Counted from the first letter of the stretch, positions 11,864 through 23,600 are shown. The stretch: DNA of 64,000 nt from Aulostomus chinensis (GCA_037954235.1 JBBMOA010000018.1:11542001-11606000); one strand, 5' to 3'. A program made the numbers and translations. The notes: generated by a model from the sequence alone, not told the origin.

Positions 11864-12116
11864 ATTGGGGCGGCAGATCAGTTACTTCTGACGCTCCAAA
11901 GCCTCGGGGAGTTGGCTCAAGATCGCTTGTCTTTGATAAGGTCCTCACAATGTAGATGCAACTTCATGATCTGGGGGTGGGGGGAGAAAAAAGAGTGGTA
12001 AAACAACAAAAATAAAACCTCGCAGCGCAGGAAATAAACCGAACAACCTTTAGGATATTGTTCATCTTGTGTGGTTGTATCTGGGAATGTTTGCTTCTTT
12101 TTAATATGTATAAATA
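11864..12116 (+). promoter_or_regulatory. axin2: axin2 proximal promoter region
   Basis: An inverted CCAAT box (ATTGG, 11864-11868) overlaps a GC box (GGGGCGG, 11867-11873). A TCF-type site lies at 11931 and a TATA-like TATAAATA at 12109-12116, just before a GC-richer exon-like block. Transcription probably starts around 12135-12150, but the exact start cannot be read from sequence. The spacing and the neighbouring TCF sites fit the Wnt-inducible AXIN2 promoter of vertebrates. Confidence 0.5.
11931..11937 (+). promoter_or_regulatory. TCF/LEF-type site CTTTGAT
   Basis: CTTTGAT followed by A matches the TCF/LEF core CTTTG(A/T)(A/T). It is one of five such motifs within 1.75 kb around the axin2 leader. 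Confidence 0.5.
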
Positions 12117-12187
12117 TATTTCGTGTTAAAGAATGCGTGCTGCAATTGTTTTTATGCATCTTTCGGGACCCGGCAGTCGGCTCCTTA

Positions 12188-12194
12188 CTTTGAA
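12188..12194 (+). promoter_or_regulatory. TCF/LEF-type site CTTTGAA
   Basis: CTTTGAA lies within the putative first exon, about 80 nt after the TATA-like box. Confidence 0.45.
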
Positions 12195-12446
12195 GTGCGC
12201 TGCCCCAGCCTCTCGGTTCAGTTGGTGTTGGAGTCGCCTACAGGAGAGACCTACTGCGCGGCATGGCAGCCTGAAACCACTGGGAGGAGAAAAGGAGGAG
12301 GGAGGAAAGCGGTATTTTTTTCCTCTCGAGTGCATTTTTCTCTCCGTGAAACCGACTCAAACCTGAACGGACTGTATGTGGACGGACGCGGAGCCGACGA
12401 CTGTGGAATATAACACGCGCTTTTTCTTTTTCTTTTTCTTTTTTTT

Positions 12447-12486
12447 TATACGCGCGCGCGCGTGTGTGTGTGTGTGTGTGTGTATG
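12447..12486. repeat. Alternating (CG)6(TG)10 tract in axin2 5' UTR
   Basis: Forty nucleotides alternate pyrimidine-purine without a break (TATA, six CG, ten TG, TATG). This is an ideal Z-DNA-forming composition, and it directly follows a T-rich polypyrimidine run at 12421-12447. It is transcribed if the exon assignment is right. Confidence 0.85.
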
Positions 12487-12507
12487 GATAACAATAACAA
12501 CAACTAA
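12484..12507 (+). other. Minimal uORF M-D-N-N-N-N-N
   Basis: ATG GAT followed by five Asn codons and TAA. It starts at the end of the TG repeat, inside the axin2 leader, 45 nt before the donor. The -3 base is T, giving weak initiation context. Confidence 0.45.
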
Positions 12508-12611
12508 AAACAAGTAAAGGAGTTAAATTTGAGGAACGAACTCGTGGATCGATGGTAAGTTACAAGAGTGTGTTCCTCTTAGAACTGCCCCCCCCCCTTC
12601 ATTGGAGTTCC

Positions 12612-12618
12612 CTTTGAT
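12612..12618 (+). promoter_or_regulatory. TCF/LEF-type site CTTTGAT
   Basis: CTTTGAT lies 58 nt into the 5' UTR intron and is paired with another site 22 nt downstream. Intron-1 TCF sites are known in mammalian AXIN2. Confidence 0.5.
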
Positions 12619-12633
12619 GTGCTGTTGACTCGC

Positions 12634-12640
12634 CTTTGAA
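12634..12640 (+). promoter_or_regulatory. TCF/LEF-type site CTTTGAA
   Basis: CTTTGAA in the 5' UTR intron lies two helical turns from the site at 12612. Confidence 0.5.
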
Positions 12641-13669
12641 GTAATGTTCTAGAAGGAATGAACCGCTTTTTGGGCGTTTTAACTCTTAAAGAGCAGCATC
12701 GAGTCGTTTATTTTAACACTTTCGCCATTTTCTTTCCGATTATTATTTTTTTTATTTCATATTTAAAGTTACAACAGGAAATTTTAAAAAAGCCTCTCGT
12801 TTGGTGCAATTCCTTCCCCCCCACAAGCTCTGAGACTTCAGTAGACTTAAGATTTTACCGTAAAGTGTCATTAAATATAAGATGAAGAAACTTAAAAACG
12901 CGGAGGGGGGGTGTAATACACCCGGTTAAATTGAATATTATTTTATAGTATTTTGAGAAGAATTGGGGTTTGTGAATGGTCACCGGAGCTGCTGTTTTTT
13001 TAATCTTTTTTTTTTTTTAATAATGCTCGGCAAGTTTAGACCCTTAAAGTGACAAATGCATGTCAGCCGTTAAAACTATACGACGGAGAAGCTCAAACAT
13101 GAGTAACGACCCCTGTATGACCACGTAGGAGCGACTGCCAGCATGCGAACTCGCCAGCTTTAACTCCCATCAACTACTTCGGATACATTTTTCGACCTCG
13201 ACCGGTTTGTCCCGCATCGGGTGTCCTACAGGTACTTGCGGGCTCCCCTCAGTTTAGCATGGATGAAGAAAGACATGTGTTTGCGTTCCTGCAGCGAGCT
13301 GACTGCGAGCGTGATTGATCCGGAAGCGTTAATAAAGCCGTGCGTAACGCTTTAGAGGATACATGATTTATTAATGGCACCCACCCCCACTAGTTTCTTT
13401 TGCATATGTAGAATTACCTCTTGTAGTGTTTGGTAATGGAAATGAGAATCAGTCCAGGTGTCGCTCAGGTGGTTTTCTGCTCGATAGTGATGTGTAAAAG
13501 CACTAATTTGCGTCTTATCCAATAGCGCCTCGGTAGAAATCTGTGTTGAGATGTGAGGAGCTGGTGTTTATGTAATGCTGCTGCAGCGGTTTTTCAGTTT
13601 GTGGACTAGCCTGTATTTTCTGTAAAAGTCAGTGAGGTTTCTGAAAAGACTCTTGCTGCTTCTCGCTCC

Positions 13670-13676
13670 CTTTGAA
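13670..13676 (+). promoter_or_regulatory. TCF/LEF-type site CTTTGAA
   Basis: CTTTGAA near the 3' end of the 5' UTR intron, 165 nt before the coding exon. Confidence 0.4.
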
Positions 13677-13840
13677 GTTGGGGCGGATCTGGTTTTGATT
13701 AGATCAATACTTTGTGTTTTAGAGAGAAGACGGGCTGCCAGAGAGAAGCTCCCCCGCTGACATAAGAGAGTGAGGAGATTACAGTAGAAGCTCAGAGGAG
13801 GCGAACAGCACACAGGCTCTCTCCTTCTGCCTTCAGAGCC

Positions 13841-14649
13841 ATGAGCTGGCCGCTTATGGACCATATTGCCAGTAGTTTCCGAGAAGATGCTCCTCGACCC
13901 CCTGTGCCTGGGGAGGAGGGCGAGGCGCCCTGCTACCCTGGCAAACTCATGATGATGAGACCTCTGGAATCCCCTAAATCTGTTCTGCTGGGCTCTCCGG
14001 GCTCCTCAGCCAGGAGGAATGAGGATGGTCTTGGGGAGCCTGAGGGGAGTGCCTCCCCGGATTCACCACTCTCCCGGTGGACCAAGTCTTTGCACTCTCT
14101 CCTCGGGGACCAGGACGGTGCTCTTCTTTTTAGGACCTTCCTGGAGGGAGAGAAATGTGTTGATACCTTAGACTTTTGGTTCGCCTGCAATGGCTTCAGG
14201 CAAATGGACCTCAAGGATACCAAAACGCAGAGAGTCGCCAAAGCCATTTACAAACGCTACATAGAAAACAACAGCATTGTTGCCAAACAGCTGAAGCCAG
14301 CAACTAAAACCTTCATTCGGGATAATATCAAGAAGCAGCACATAGACTCGGCAATGTTCGACCAGGCACAGACTGAAATCCAAACCAATATGGAGGAGAA
14401 CGCCTACCAGATGTTTCTGACCTCTGACATTTACCTCGAGTATGTGAGGACTGGGGGAGAAAACCCAAGTCACGTCAACTCAAACGGGTTGGGCAACCTG
14501 AAAGTAGTATGTGGATACCTGCCTACTCTCAATGAAGAAGAGGAGTGGAGTTGTGATTTCAAAGCCAAAGCGCTGGTTGGGCTGGCAGCAAAAACGCAAA
14601 GGGCCCCCGTGTCCATGAGGGCAGTGGAGATGATGGAGGGGGGTTACAG
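13841..14649 (+). CDS. axin2: axin2 coding exon 1: N-terminus and RGS domain
   Basis: This exon encodes residues 1-269 plus two bases of Arg270. It begins four bases after the acceptor with GAGCC-ATG, an acceptable context with G at -3. A second in-frame ATG is Met6. R-E-D-A-P-R-P-P-V-P-G-E-E-G at 14-27 is the tankyrase-binding segment, which controls axin turnover. The RGS domain runs from about S83 to G206, with F-W-F-A-C-N-G-F-R at 112-120 and Y-Q-M-F-L at 189-193. It binds APC and is not expected to act as a G-protein GAP. After it, K-V-V-C-G-Y-L-P-T-L and an acidic N-E-E-E-E-W segment are axin-specific. The exon ends ACAG|GTAAGG. Residues 31-60 are the least conserved compared with mammals. 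Confidence 0.97.
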
Positions 14650-17600
14650 GTAAGGCTGCAAGACCTTTCTTTTATAAATCTGTGGTTAGATTTAGAAAAG
14701 AATTCATGCTGTACACATCAGAAGCAACAATCCACATTATTGGCACCTTGAAGCATTTTCTTATGCACCCTCCCTCCGTATCACCTCAGGGTTTCTCTTA
14801 ACTTTCTTAAAACTGTCAGGTCTTTCACTCTCTGGCTCTCTTTGGCACCCTCTCTCCATCTCACCATCTCCAGCAGCAGCAGCAGCAGCAGCCCTCTGCT
14901 GGCGCTCGCCTGGATTTCCGGGCCTTTGAAATAGTTCCGCAGAATGAGGGATCGTCTTCCACGGGTAGAGTTCACAGAGCAGGGCTGGCTCTGGCCCCAG
15001 CCAGCAAATAATAGATGATGACATTGCTATGCTATGCTTTCTCTTGAACCGCACTGTCCTCAAGCCTTTTTGCAGGGATACACATCTATAGCAGATCTAT
15101 AGTTGGGATTGTGAAACAGATCTTTTATTATTCTGCTCATTTATCGCAACCTTTCTCATCTGAGAGGGTGAAATCACACTTCAAACCTGTATAACTTCTT
15201 CCAGGGGTTTATAGGCCTGTAAAGTTGAATACAGATAATCCGTTGGTGACTGAGTCTTCTCAGATGGTGCCGACACTGGCACACCCTGTGAGTTGCTAAT
15301 GGGCCTCTAAATCACAAGTCGCACCAGGATCTTAACTTTATAATGACGTGACAGACTGAGCAGACGATACCTGCTCTGGAGAATATGGATTGACAGCTAG
15401 TTCGTGAGTGCTGGTAGGGTTGTGGATGGTGGATTGTTCCCATCACTGGCTTTCAAGCTAGTAGAATAGTTCTCTTTTTTTTCTTCTTTTTTCTCCCTTC
15501 CCATTGTCACCATACAGATTCAAAACATGTGGAACCCATTTCTCCCTTTTCCACTTCCCTCTCCTCACCTCTTCTCATCTGACTCAGGTTCTCTTTGAAA
15601 AGTAAAAAAAAAAAAAAATCCAGAACGGCAGGAGCTACAGTGCAGAATCAACATCTCCCTCCACCGCCACCCCAACTCTCTCACTCTCTTCTTCCCTCTT
15701 TTCTTGTTTGCGTCAATTCTCCTCTGATTCCCTCCTTTGCTGCTTTCCCCCGCCTTCTCCACTTTTATCTTTTTCCTTTTGAAAACTCAGGGATGGGGAC
15801 TAGGAGGCATGCTTTTGGAGCGAAAGTGAGGGGAAAGAGAGCGGAAAGGAAGGACAGAGAGGGAGAGGGGTGGCAGGAGGAGGAGGAGGGGAGTGGTGCA
15901 CCTCATGAAAGAAAGGGAGGGAGGAGAAAGGATAAATGAGGGGGTGAGAGAGAGGCAGGGAGGGAAGAATGCAAGGCCAGCTGTGTTAAATACCTGACTC
16001 TTTGCAAGCCCCCTCTGAAGGTCAGCCTGGAGCTGGGGCCCTACAGCATGCTGGGTCTCTCTCCTCATGGAGACCCCGCTTTTCTCCTCTCCCCATTCTT
16101 TCCTTCTCTGACACATTCTCATGCTTCCGCTCTTTACTTTTTTTCTTTTTAACCCACCCTTCCTCCTCCTCCTGTACCATGGCAAGGATGCATGCACAGC
16201 GGGAGATGAATGCTGAGGAAAGAGTGAGAGAAATGGAAAGAGAGAAATTGTGGGCTATTTAAGGGGACATAAATGGGACATTAGGAGAAAAACCAAAGTG
16301 CAAACTTGGATTTGAGGGGATGAGGTATTTAGGTTCCAAAGTAGCCAGTCAGATTGTTTTTTTACAGGTCTGATTTTTAGTAATAACACCTATACTGTAC
16401 AGACAGTATACACACTCCCTTTCTGCATCATTAAACCCAGTAAAATACTTGGCTTGCTCCTCAGGAAGTAGCAAGGACATGTCATCCACCTGTTAGAAAC
16501 TGTCCTGATCTAATATCTGTTGTTGTAACCTCTCCAGATCATACAAGAGAGGAGACTCCGTCAGCACCTGCCACGCTGGCTCTTTTGCCCCCGTTAGCAG
16601 CACCAATGACAGCGAGGTGTCCAGCGACGCGTTGACCGATGATGCCATGTCCGTGACTGACAGCAGCGTGTAAGTGAATATGCATGTTTGCGCGAGTGTG
16701 ACAGTGTAAGTGGTGCATATGTGGAATGTGAAATGAGATGCTGTGGAAAAGTAAAGAAAAGGGCTGTCAGCTCCTCCAGGTGAAGGGAGTGTGAAGCCAC
16801 TGACACATCACGCTGATGGTCAATGTTGGGTCATCAGTGAGCGTCTGTGTTCCTGGTATTTCCTTTGTGTCCTGCACACTGGCACCAACTTCCCCAGCCA
16901 GTAGCACATATTGAGGGATGTCGTTCTCTCATGAGCAAATAATTGCAGAAGACGTGGAACTGAATTAAGGGAGCGAAAAAACTTAAGTCAAGAACCCTCA
17001 GGCCGTTTGCAAGTATTTATCAGATATATTAACCATAAGAAGTACCTAAATACATACCAGCGCCTCCTGCTGGAATGGAGTCTTATTTCCTTTCACACAG
17101 ACTCAGAAGGTTTGAGTGTGTTAACCGTCAGCTAAACTATGGTGTGTTTATTTGCAAGTTTTTTTGGCCCAGACACAGGCAGTCTGAAGCGACACATAAG
17201 CTCTTTGGTTCTTTGATGTTGGTTTAGTGTGTTTTTGCCTCTTAGTCAATCTGTTAGAGAAAACAAAGACAATTGAGCCGGCAGGATATAACACTGGTGT
17301 CAGTGCCAAGCTCCATCTTTGAACACTGTTTTCTTTTTGTGTACTCGTTGTTCAGTAAAGTCAAAAAGACTTGATACATTTGATGACATTGGCACAGGTT
17401 TAACAAAGCAGTGTAGGACTGCAACTAATGATTATCTTCAATATTGACAAATCTGCTGTCATCTGCAGAATCGTGGCGTGGCCAATCACGTACGAACAAA
17501 ACCACCATGTATTTCAATTTTGATGACCTGAACTTGATCCCTCAGTTATTAAAATTGTGAATCACGTTGTGTCAGAACAAAAGCATTTTGCCACTGTTCA

Positions 17601-19027
17601 CTTGTTACTGGCTCTTATCTCTGTACGTGCCTTCAGGCCTCGTTCCTCTTGGGGATTATTCAGCATATTCACATGTCACTAAAGTGACAAGGCGCTATGA
17701 GGTCACTTTATGGTCATTGCTCAAGGCCTGGAGGGCTCAGGTCAGCTGGCTGTGTAACAGACACATCCTGGTAATCATTTGTCTTTAGCTCATGTCATAA
17801 GGGAGGTGTAAAAGTTATAACGTGGATGATGTCAGCAAAACGGTAAGGTTAACCATGACAAAGCTAATGATACATTTAAGATGGAGACGCTGATGTTCAG
17901 CTCAGCCAGAGGGTTGGGCTACACATGAATATGACTGCTATAAAGAGTCTTTTACAACAGGGAGTCCTGCGCTCCGGCATATCTCTAGACAGCCAACAGC
18001 CAAGGCCCATATTGTCCTGTTCTGTTGTACTTTGCTCATTGCAGTGACAAAGCTTGGCACGCACACACACGCACACACTCACACACACTCACACTGGCCT
18101 CAAACAGGATATCTGCCACACTTTAGGTCAGTTAAAAGGACACATAAACATTTGAATCCCATTTAGAGATCAAGAAAAGTGTAGAAAGGGGGGGAAACAA
18201 CAGGGGAGGAGGCAGTTGGGTGGGAAGAGAAAGAGAGTGGCGGAGGGGGAATTTTTGCTTATATCTTATTTATGGATTTGCTTGGACGCTGGGGAATGCA
18301 GCTGCGCAGACTTCAAACATTACCTTATCTTACAAACCAGCCTTTTGATGTGCGTAGATCAGAGGCAGAGGCAGCGCTTGCCAAATGAAGATGGGAGGAG
18401 GGAGCGAGGGGTGGGGGGGGGGGCAGTTGCTTATGCGCATGACTGTGGCATTTCAAAGCAGAAGTGGAAAAGTGTTCCTCGGTTAGGCTAGGTCACCAGG
18501 AAACTGCTGTTTAGCATGGGAGAAAAAGACTGTTTTTATACTGTCAACTGCCACAGTTTGAAGATGGAGCTTGGCTGTTGTTTGATTTCAGATTTTGTTG
18601 CCGGTCAGCCGTTCAGTCCCTCAGATAGATTTAACCAGGTTAGCTACACACTTGGGTCCTGTCCTGCAGAAACTCTTTGAATAAGTACGAGGGGTGAATA
18701 CTAACAGTATCCTCAGCTTAACATGTGTTTGTGGTGTGTGAAGTGTTGAATGGAGTGCCATATCTAGGGCAAACGGAACCTCCTTACACCTCACCCAGGA
18801 ACGTGTCTCTACTCTGACACACATGCAAGATTAGAAATGCTAACATGATTAAGTGTCTCATTTTGTTCTTATATCAGATTAAGCTTGAAAGAAGAAAAAT
18901 AAAATTGGAGATGTAATAAATTAGATTTCATCTTGCTTGAAGTCGGTTTTGATCTGCCCACTAACCAGCATCTTCCTGAATGACTGTCTGGTCTTTAAAC
19001 TTTTTGACTGAGTAATTAACCTTTGTG

Positions 19028-19084
<57 letters not shown>

Positions 19085-20599
19085 CCCTCAGAGATGGCAT
19101 CCCACCCTACAAACTGGGCTCCAAGAAACAACTACACAGAGAGATGCAGCGTAACATGAGGATGAACAGCCAAGTCTCTCTTCCTGCTTTCCCTGTAAGT
19201 ACACGCACATGCACATAATTTTTTTTTCGAACCGGGATACCACAGTGTAATTTCCATACCACCCTCTGTTCCGGGTCTCTCTTGGTTCTATGAATAGTAC
19301 CGCACAAACTGTATTCCACATTCTCAATTCAACAACACCGGCAAAGATCTGAAGAGTAACGTCAAAGACTCAGCCTCCACACACGCGCGTGCACTCACAC
19401 TCACACACACACACATCCAAACATGAGCCCCCTTGCTACCTTTGGTGTCACCTACACCCCCATTAGGGTTCCTTGAAGTCTGCGGGAGACGGGGAGGTCT
19501 CTAAGCTGTTTATCGCCACGGCGCTCAGAACACACCAGGGTTTTTCTTCCCTAACCAGTGATGTAAATATGGAGAATAGGGAGAGATGAGGAAGATCTCT
19601 GCTGCTTTATCCCGAGGGCTCTGAAATCAGCCTGGTTCCCCCAACAAAAACACAAAGATACTCAGACACATTCACATGCACATGCACGCACACGCAGCGC
19701 TTTGATCCAAGGATGAATGGAGCATACGCACAGGAAAGTGACAACTTCCAACAGAGCTGGCCCCCTTTTTTCCACCACCAAAAAAAAAAGAAAGAAAGAA
19801 AGAGGGGGATCTAAGGGAAGAGTTTGAGCATGTCATGTGAGCTTTCTGTGGGTCAAAGGGGACTTTTTAGCTTAAGGCTTAATAGAAGCTAACTTCAGGT
19901 TTTGCGAAGGACAGAAGTTCCAAAATAGAGGAAAGTGTTCAAACAGACTTTCGTTGTTGTTTTTTTTTAATAAAAAAAGAACAAGTGTAAGCCTCTTTTT
20001 TCCTCATCATGACATGCATCAACTGTTTGTGTGGAAAAGATCCACAGATCGGTTCTCGCCACTCTTCTCTCACTGTCCCCCTTTGCTTTATTTTCACTTT
20101 TGTTTTTGTTTCCCATCTGATTTTTTGGCGATGGCTGCCATTCCCATGGTGCACCACCCTCAGGCTCCATCAGAACGCCTTTTTCTCGCTCTATTCTCGC
20201 CTTCATCCTTACTACAAAGGGATGGGAGAAACAACAAAAAGAAAGAAAAATCAAGAAAGCCTCACTGCAAAAACGCGAATAATTTAAGACGAGGGTGCAC
20301 ACATGTCCTCATGCTATCGCAATACTGTACCACAAATATGCTGAATGCATGGAGAGAGAGATGTGCTAAGTACCTCAACCTTTCTGAGCTTCCATCCTTT
20401 ATGCGGCATCTTTTCTTTTATCTCCACCTTTTCTTTTTGTTTTTCTCTCCCTTCCTGTACACTTTTCTGGATCTGAGCTTCGACTCTTCTTAATTCCCTC
20501 ATCCTTTCCTCCCTGTAGTTCTCTTCCACCCCCTGTCTAAACGTGACTTTTTTTCCTAGATGTAAAGTCACTGCTTCTCATCTATCTATCACCCCCCCC

Positions 20600-20657
<58 letters not shown>

Positions 20658-23600
20658 CCCCCACTGGGTGTTTAATATTTGTTGAGGAAGCCTTTGATGT
20701 GAGCCGACTTAAAAAGAGGCCTGCTGATGATGACAGAGAGAACCAGCCGAGGCCTCACCCAGCATGACCATACCCCAGGCCAGCCACCCCTTGAAATAAC
20801 CCCTTAGCCTTGGGTGCCTATGAGCAAGCCCCGATTAGTGCTGCCAAAGATGGAGAAGGCACCGTGTCATAAATGTAGATGTATCAGCCGAGACGGGTCC
20901 GAAGCCTTGTCGAATGTGCGTCAGTGAAGCTTGTTGATGATCCGATAGTTAATGTGTCTCCTTCTTCCCAAAGCGCACCCGCTGTCCTCCCAAAGATGTG
21001 GTCCCAATGGAGCCGGCAGAATTTGCGGCCCAGCTCATCTCCCGCCTGGAGAGCCTGAAGAGAGAGCAGGATACCATCAGCTCTCTGGAGGAGAGGCTTC
21101 AGCAGATTCAAGAGGTTTGTGTGAGATTCTTTTTTATAGGTTTAGTTTAAGTTATTTTCTTAAATAGATAATGTTCTATGCCATCTTGTTTTAACAAGGA
21201 GGAGGAAAGAGAGGATATAGAGATCATGGGAAGCGCTCCTCAGCTTTCTCCCCACCCGTTGACCCTCCTCCCTGGCTCCTCTGATGAGGACCCTCAGGCC
21301 ATCTTGGATGATCACCTCTCTCGTGTCCTAAAGACCCCTGGCTGCCAGTCCCCTACTGTCATCTGGCACTCGCCTCGTTCCAGCTCACCAGAGCACAAAC
21401 CCTTCACTCGGCCAGGATTCGGAATGAAGGCCATGGTGAGGACTGGGCCTTCTAGTTCCATTTCCAGTCCCGACCAAGGAGCCTTTACTCTTGCGTCAGG
21501 CCCCAGCAGGTCCCTTGTGAACAGGCAGAGCACAAAACACATCCATCACCACTACATCCACCATCATGCCAGCCCCAAGTCTAAGGAGCAGATTGAAAGG
21601 GAGGCAGCGTTCAGGGTACATGGCTTGTGCTCCAGCAATGGTGAATGCCAGCCCTGCCAGCCTTACCAGCGCAGCCGTAGCCTGGGCAGAGAGATGTGTG
21701 GAGCCACTTCAACAGACACCAGCATGGGGTCAGTTCCTGGAAGGGTCCTCCAAATATTCCCATGTTGGCAACTTGATTATAATAATATAACAGTGGTTGT
21801 TACTCTTCCTCCCAGGCGTTCCAGCTCTCTGTCCAGGCGTGTGTGTCGTTCAGGGGCTGAAGATGGTGTAGCGGAGAGGTGTATGGAGGATTGTGGGCCC
21901 TTAGAGCTGCCTACCGACACAACGGATCCTGCCCAGAATGTCTTACAGTGGATACTGGAAAGTAAACGACAGGGCAGGCATAAGTCTCACAGGTGAGCTT
22001 GGGCTGTAGTCTGACTTTTCAAACACAAGAACTCTGGCTGGTCATATTTTCTCATCTTGCATGACGTGACTGCCTGTAGTCTGATCGCCTTTCTCTCTTG
22101 CAGTACCCAAAGCATCAAAAAATCTTTTGGAGGGTCCTCGACTCAGACACACACATGGGGCGGTGGTGGAAGCTGTGGCCACCTGCGTGGCCACCAGCCA
22201 GCTCAGCCATTCATCCAAGACCCTGCTATGCCTCCCCTGCCCCCTCCCAACACTCTGGCCCAGCTGGAGGAGGCCTGCCGCAGACTGGAAGAGGTCTCCA
22301 CCAAGACCACCAAGCAAAGGTACACAGAAACTAGAAGCACTTCTCCTCAGACTACTTTCTTCCTTCGTGCCAGATATCACTGTGTATCACTAATAAAATT
22401 AACAAAGTTCTCTCCATAACTCTCTGCAGACATTCAGTGTCCAGTCTCCAGCGAGAGAAGAACCACCTTGTGCCTGTTCAGAGTGGGAGTTCCGTCCCTC
22501 TGACTCCCATCCCCACAGGCCTCCCCATAACCGGCGCCAGCGTCCGATCAGAAGAGTACGATGCCTCTAGCGTCCTGCCCTCCCTCTCCTCTCCTCCTCT
22601 CTGCTCCTCTTCTTCCTCCTCTCAGCCTTGCAGTGTACTTCTACCCTTTTAACTCTTCCTACTTGTCACCTGCACTCAAAATGTAGGCAGACAGACGAGT
22701 AGTCATGTGCAGAACCTACATAGCATACATGTGCATATACACCTACATACATTTTACTCAAAAGAGAAGGTGACCCCCTTTGCAAAGCTTATTTTAAGCT
22801 TTGTACACAGAGGCCTGGCTCAGCCTCTGTGTTTGCATGAATCTTGTGTATTTTTGCTGTGTGGGGGGAATGTGTAGTCAGTGCACCACCTGACTGAGAC
22901 ATCCCTTTCATATATATGTATCATTTTTATTGGCTGTCCTTCAGTGAGCTGGCAGTTGGCTGGGGCGAGCAGAGCTTAGCAAAGCGAGAGAGCTCCTCTG
23001 AAGTGGGCCTACAAAGCCTTGGACATAGCTGAAGGGGAATTGATAATACTGTACCCCTTCTCCATGCACACACAAGCACACACTTACTGGTGGCACTGGG
23101 TCACACACTCTCTCTGTAGTGTTATTCTTTAGCCAGTTACTGTATTTCTAGTCCAGTGCTGTCTTCTGTATCTGCATGATTTCTCTTTATCATACGTATT
23201 ATTAGCTTGTCCACTCATTCTTCTCCCTGTGTTTCCTGACAGGACAGAGTGTAAGAAGGCTATAGTAAGCGGCGGGGAGACGGTGGTGACGTATTTCTTT
23301 TGTGGAGAGGAGATCCCCTACCGGAGGACCATGAAGAGCCATAGTCTCACCCTGGGCCACTTTAAGGAGCAGCTACGCAAGAAGGGCAACTACAGGTGAG
23401 CAGAGGAATCAAACGGTAATCTCACCTACGGTGACACCGTACACAGAAGCAGGAACTACAAACATCAGCTAGCTTAGTTGCCGTAGGCTACAATGCAGAT
23501 ATTTATATCTTTTAATTCTAGTTCGCCCGTGACCTCAGAGCTCAAGTATTGTTTTCTCCACAATTATTTTTTGCTTTTGAGGAGTGTTGTTGTCAGTGTT

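Larger units (their letters stand above)
12117..12554 (+). other. axin2: axin2 non-coding first exon (5' UTR)
   Basis: A GC-richer block ends at a consensus donor (GATG|GTAAGT, GT at 12555). It lies downstream of a TATA-like box and upstream of the coding exon acceptor. The left end is approximate. The leader holds at least five upstream ATGs: 12133 (opening a 77-codon frame), 12154, 12263, 12376 and 12484. A sixth at 12552-12554 abuts the donor. It also holds T-rich and CG/TG simple repeats. Many uORFs suggest translational control, which is inference. Confidence 0.6.
12555..13836 (+). other. axin2: axin2 5' UTR intron
   Basis: A 1282-nt intron with a consensus donor (GTAAGT) and a strong acceptor (CTCTCTCCTTCTGCCTTCAG, ending 13836). 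It carries three TCF/LEF-type motifs, so it may act as part of the Wnt response region. Confidence 0.65.
12552..13875 (+). other. Splice-created uORF overlapping the axin2 start
   Basis: ATG at 12552-12554 is the last codon of exon 1. Joined to 13837 it reads M-S-H-E-L-A-A-Y-G-P-Y-C-Q then TAG at 13873-13875. It overlaps the axin2 start (13841) in another frame. The -3 base is T, so the context is weak. It exists only in spliced RNA using these two sites. Confidence 0.45.

Noticed and set aside
14872..14892. AGC/GCA run as a coding polyglutamine or polyalanine tract
   Set aside because: It is short and lies inside an axin2 intron.
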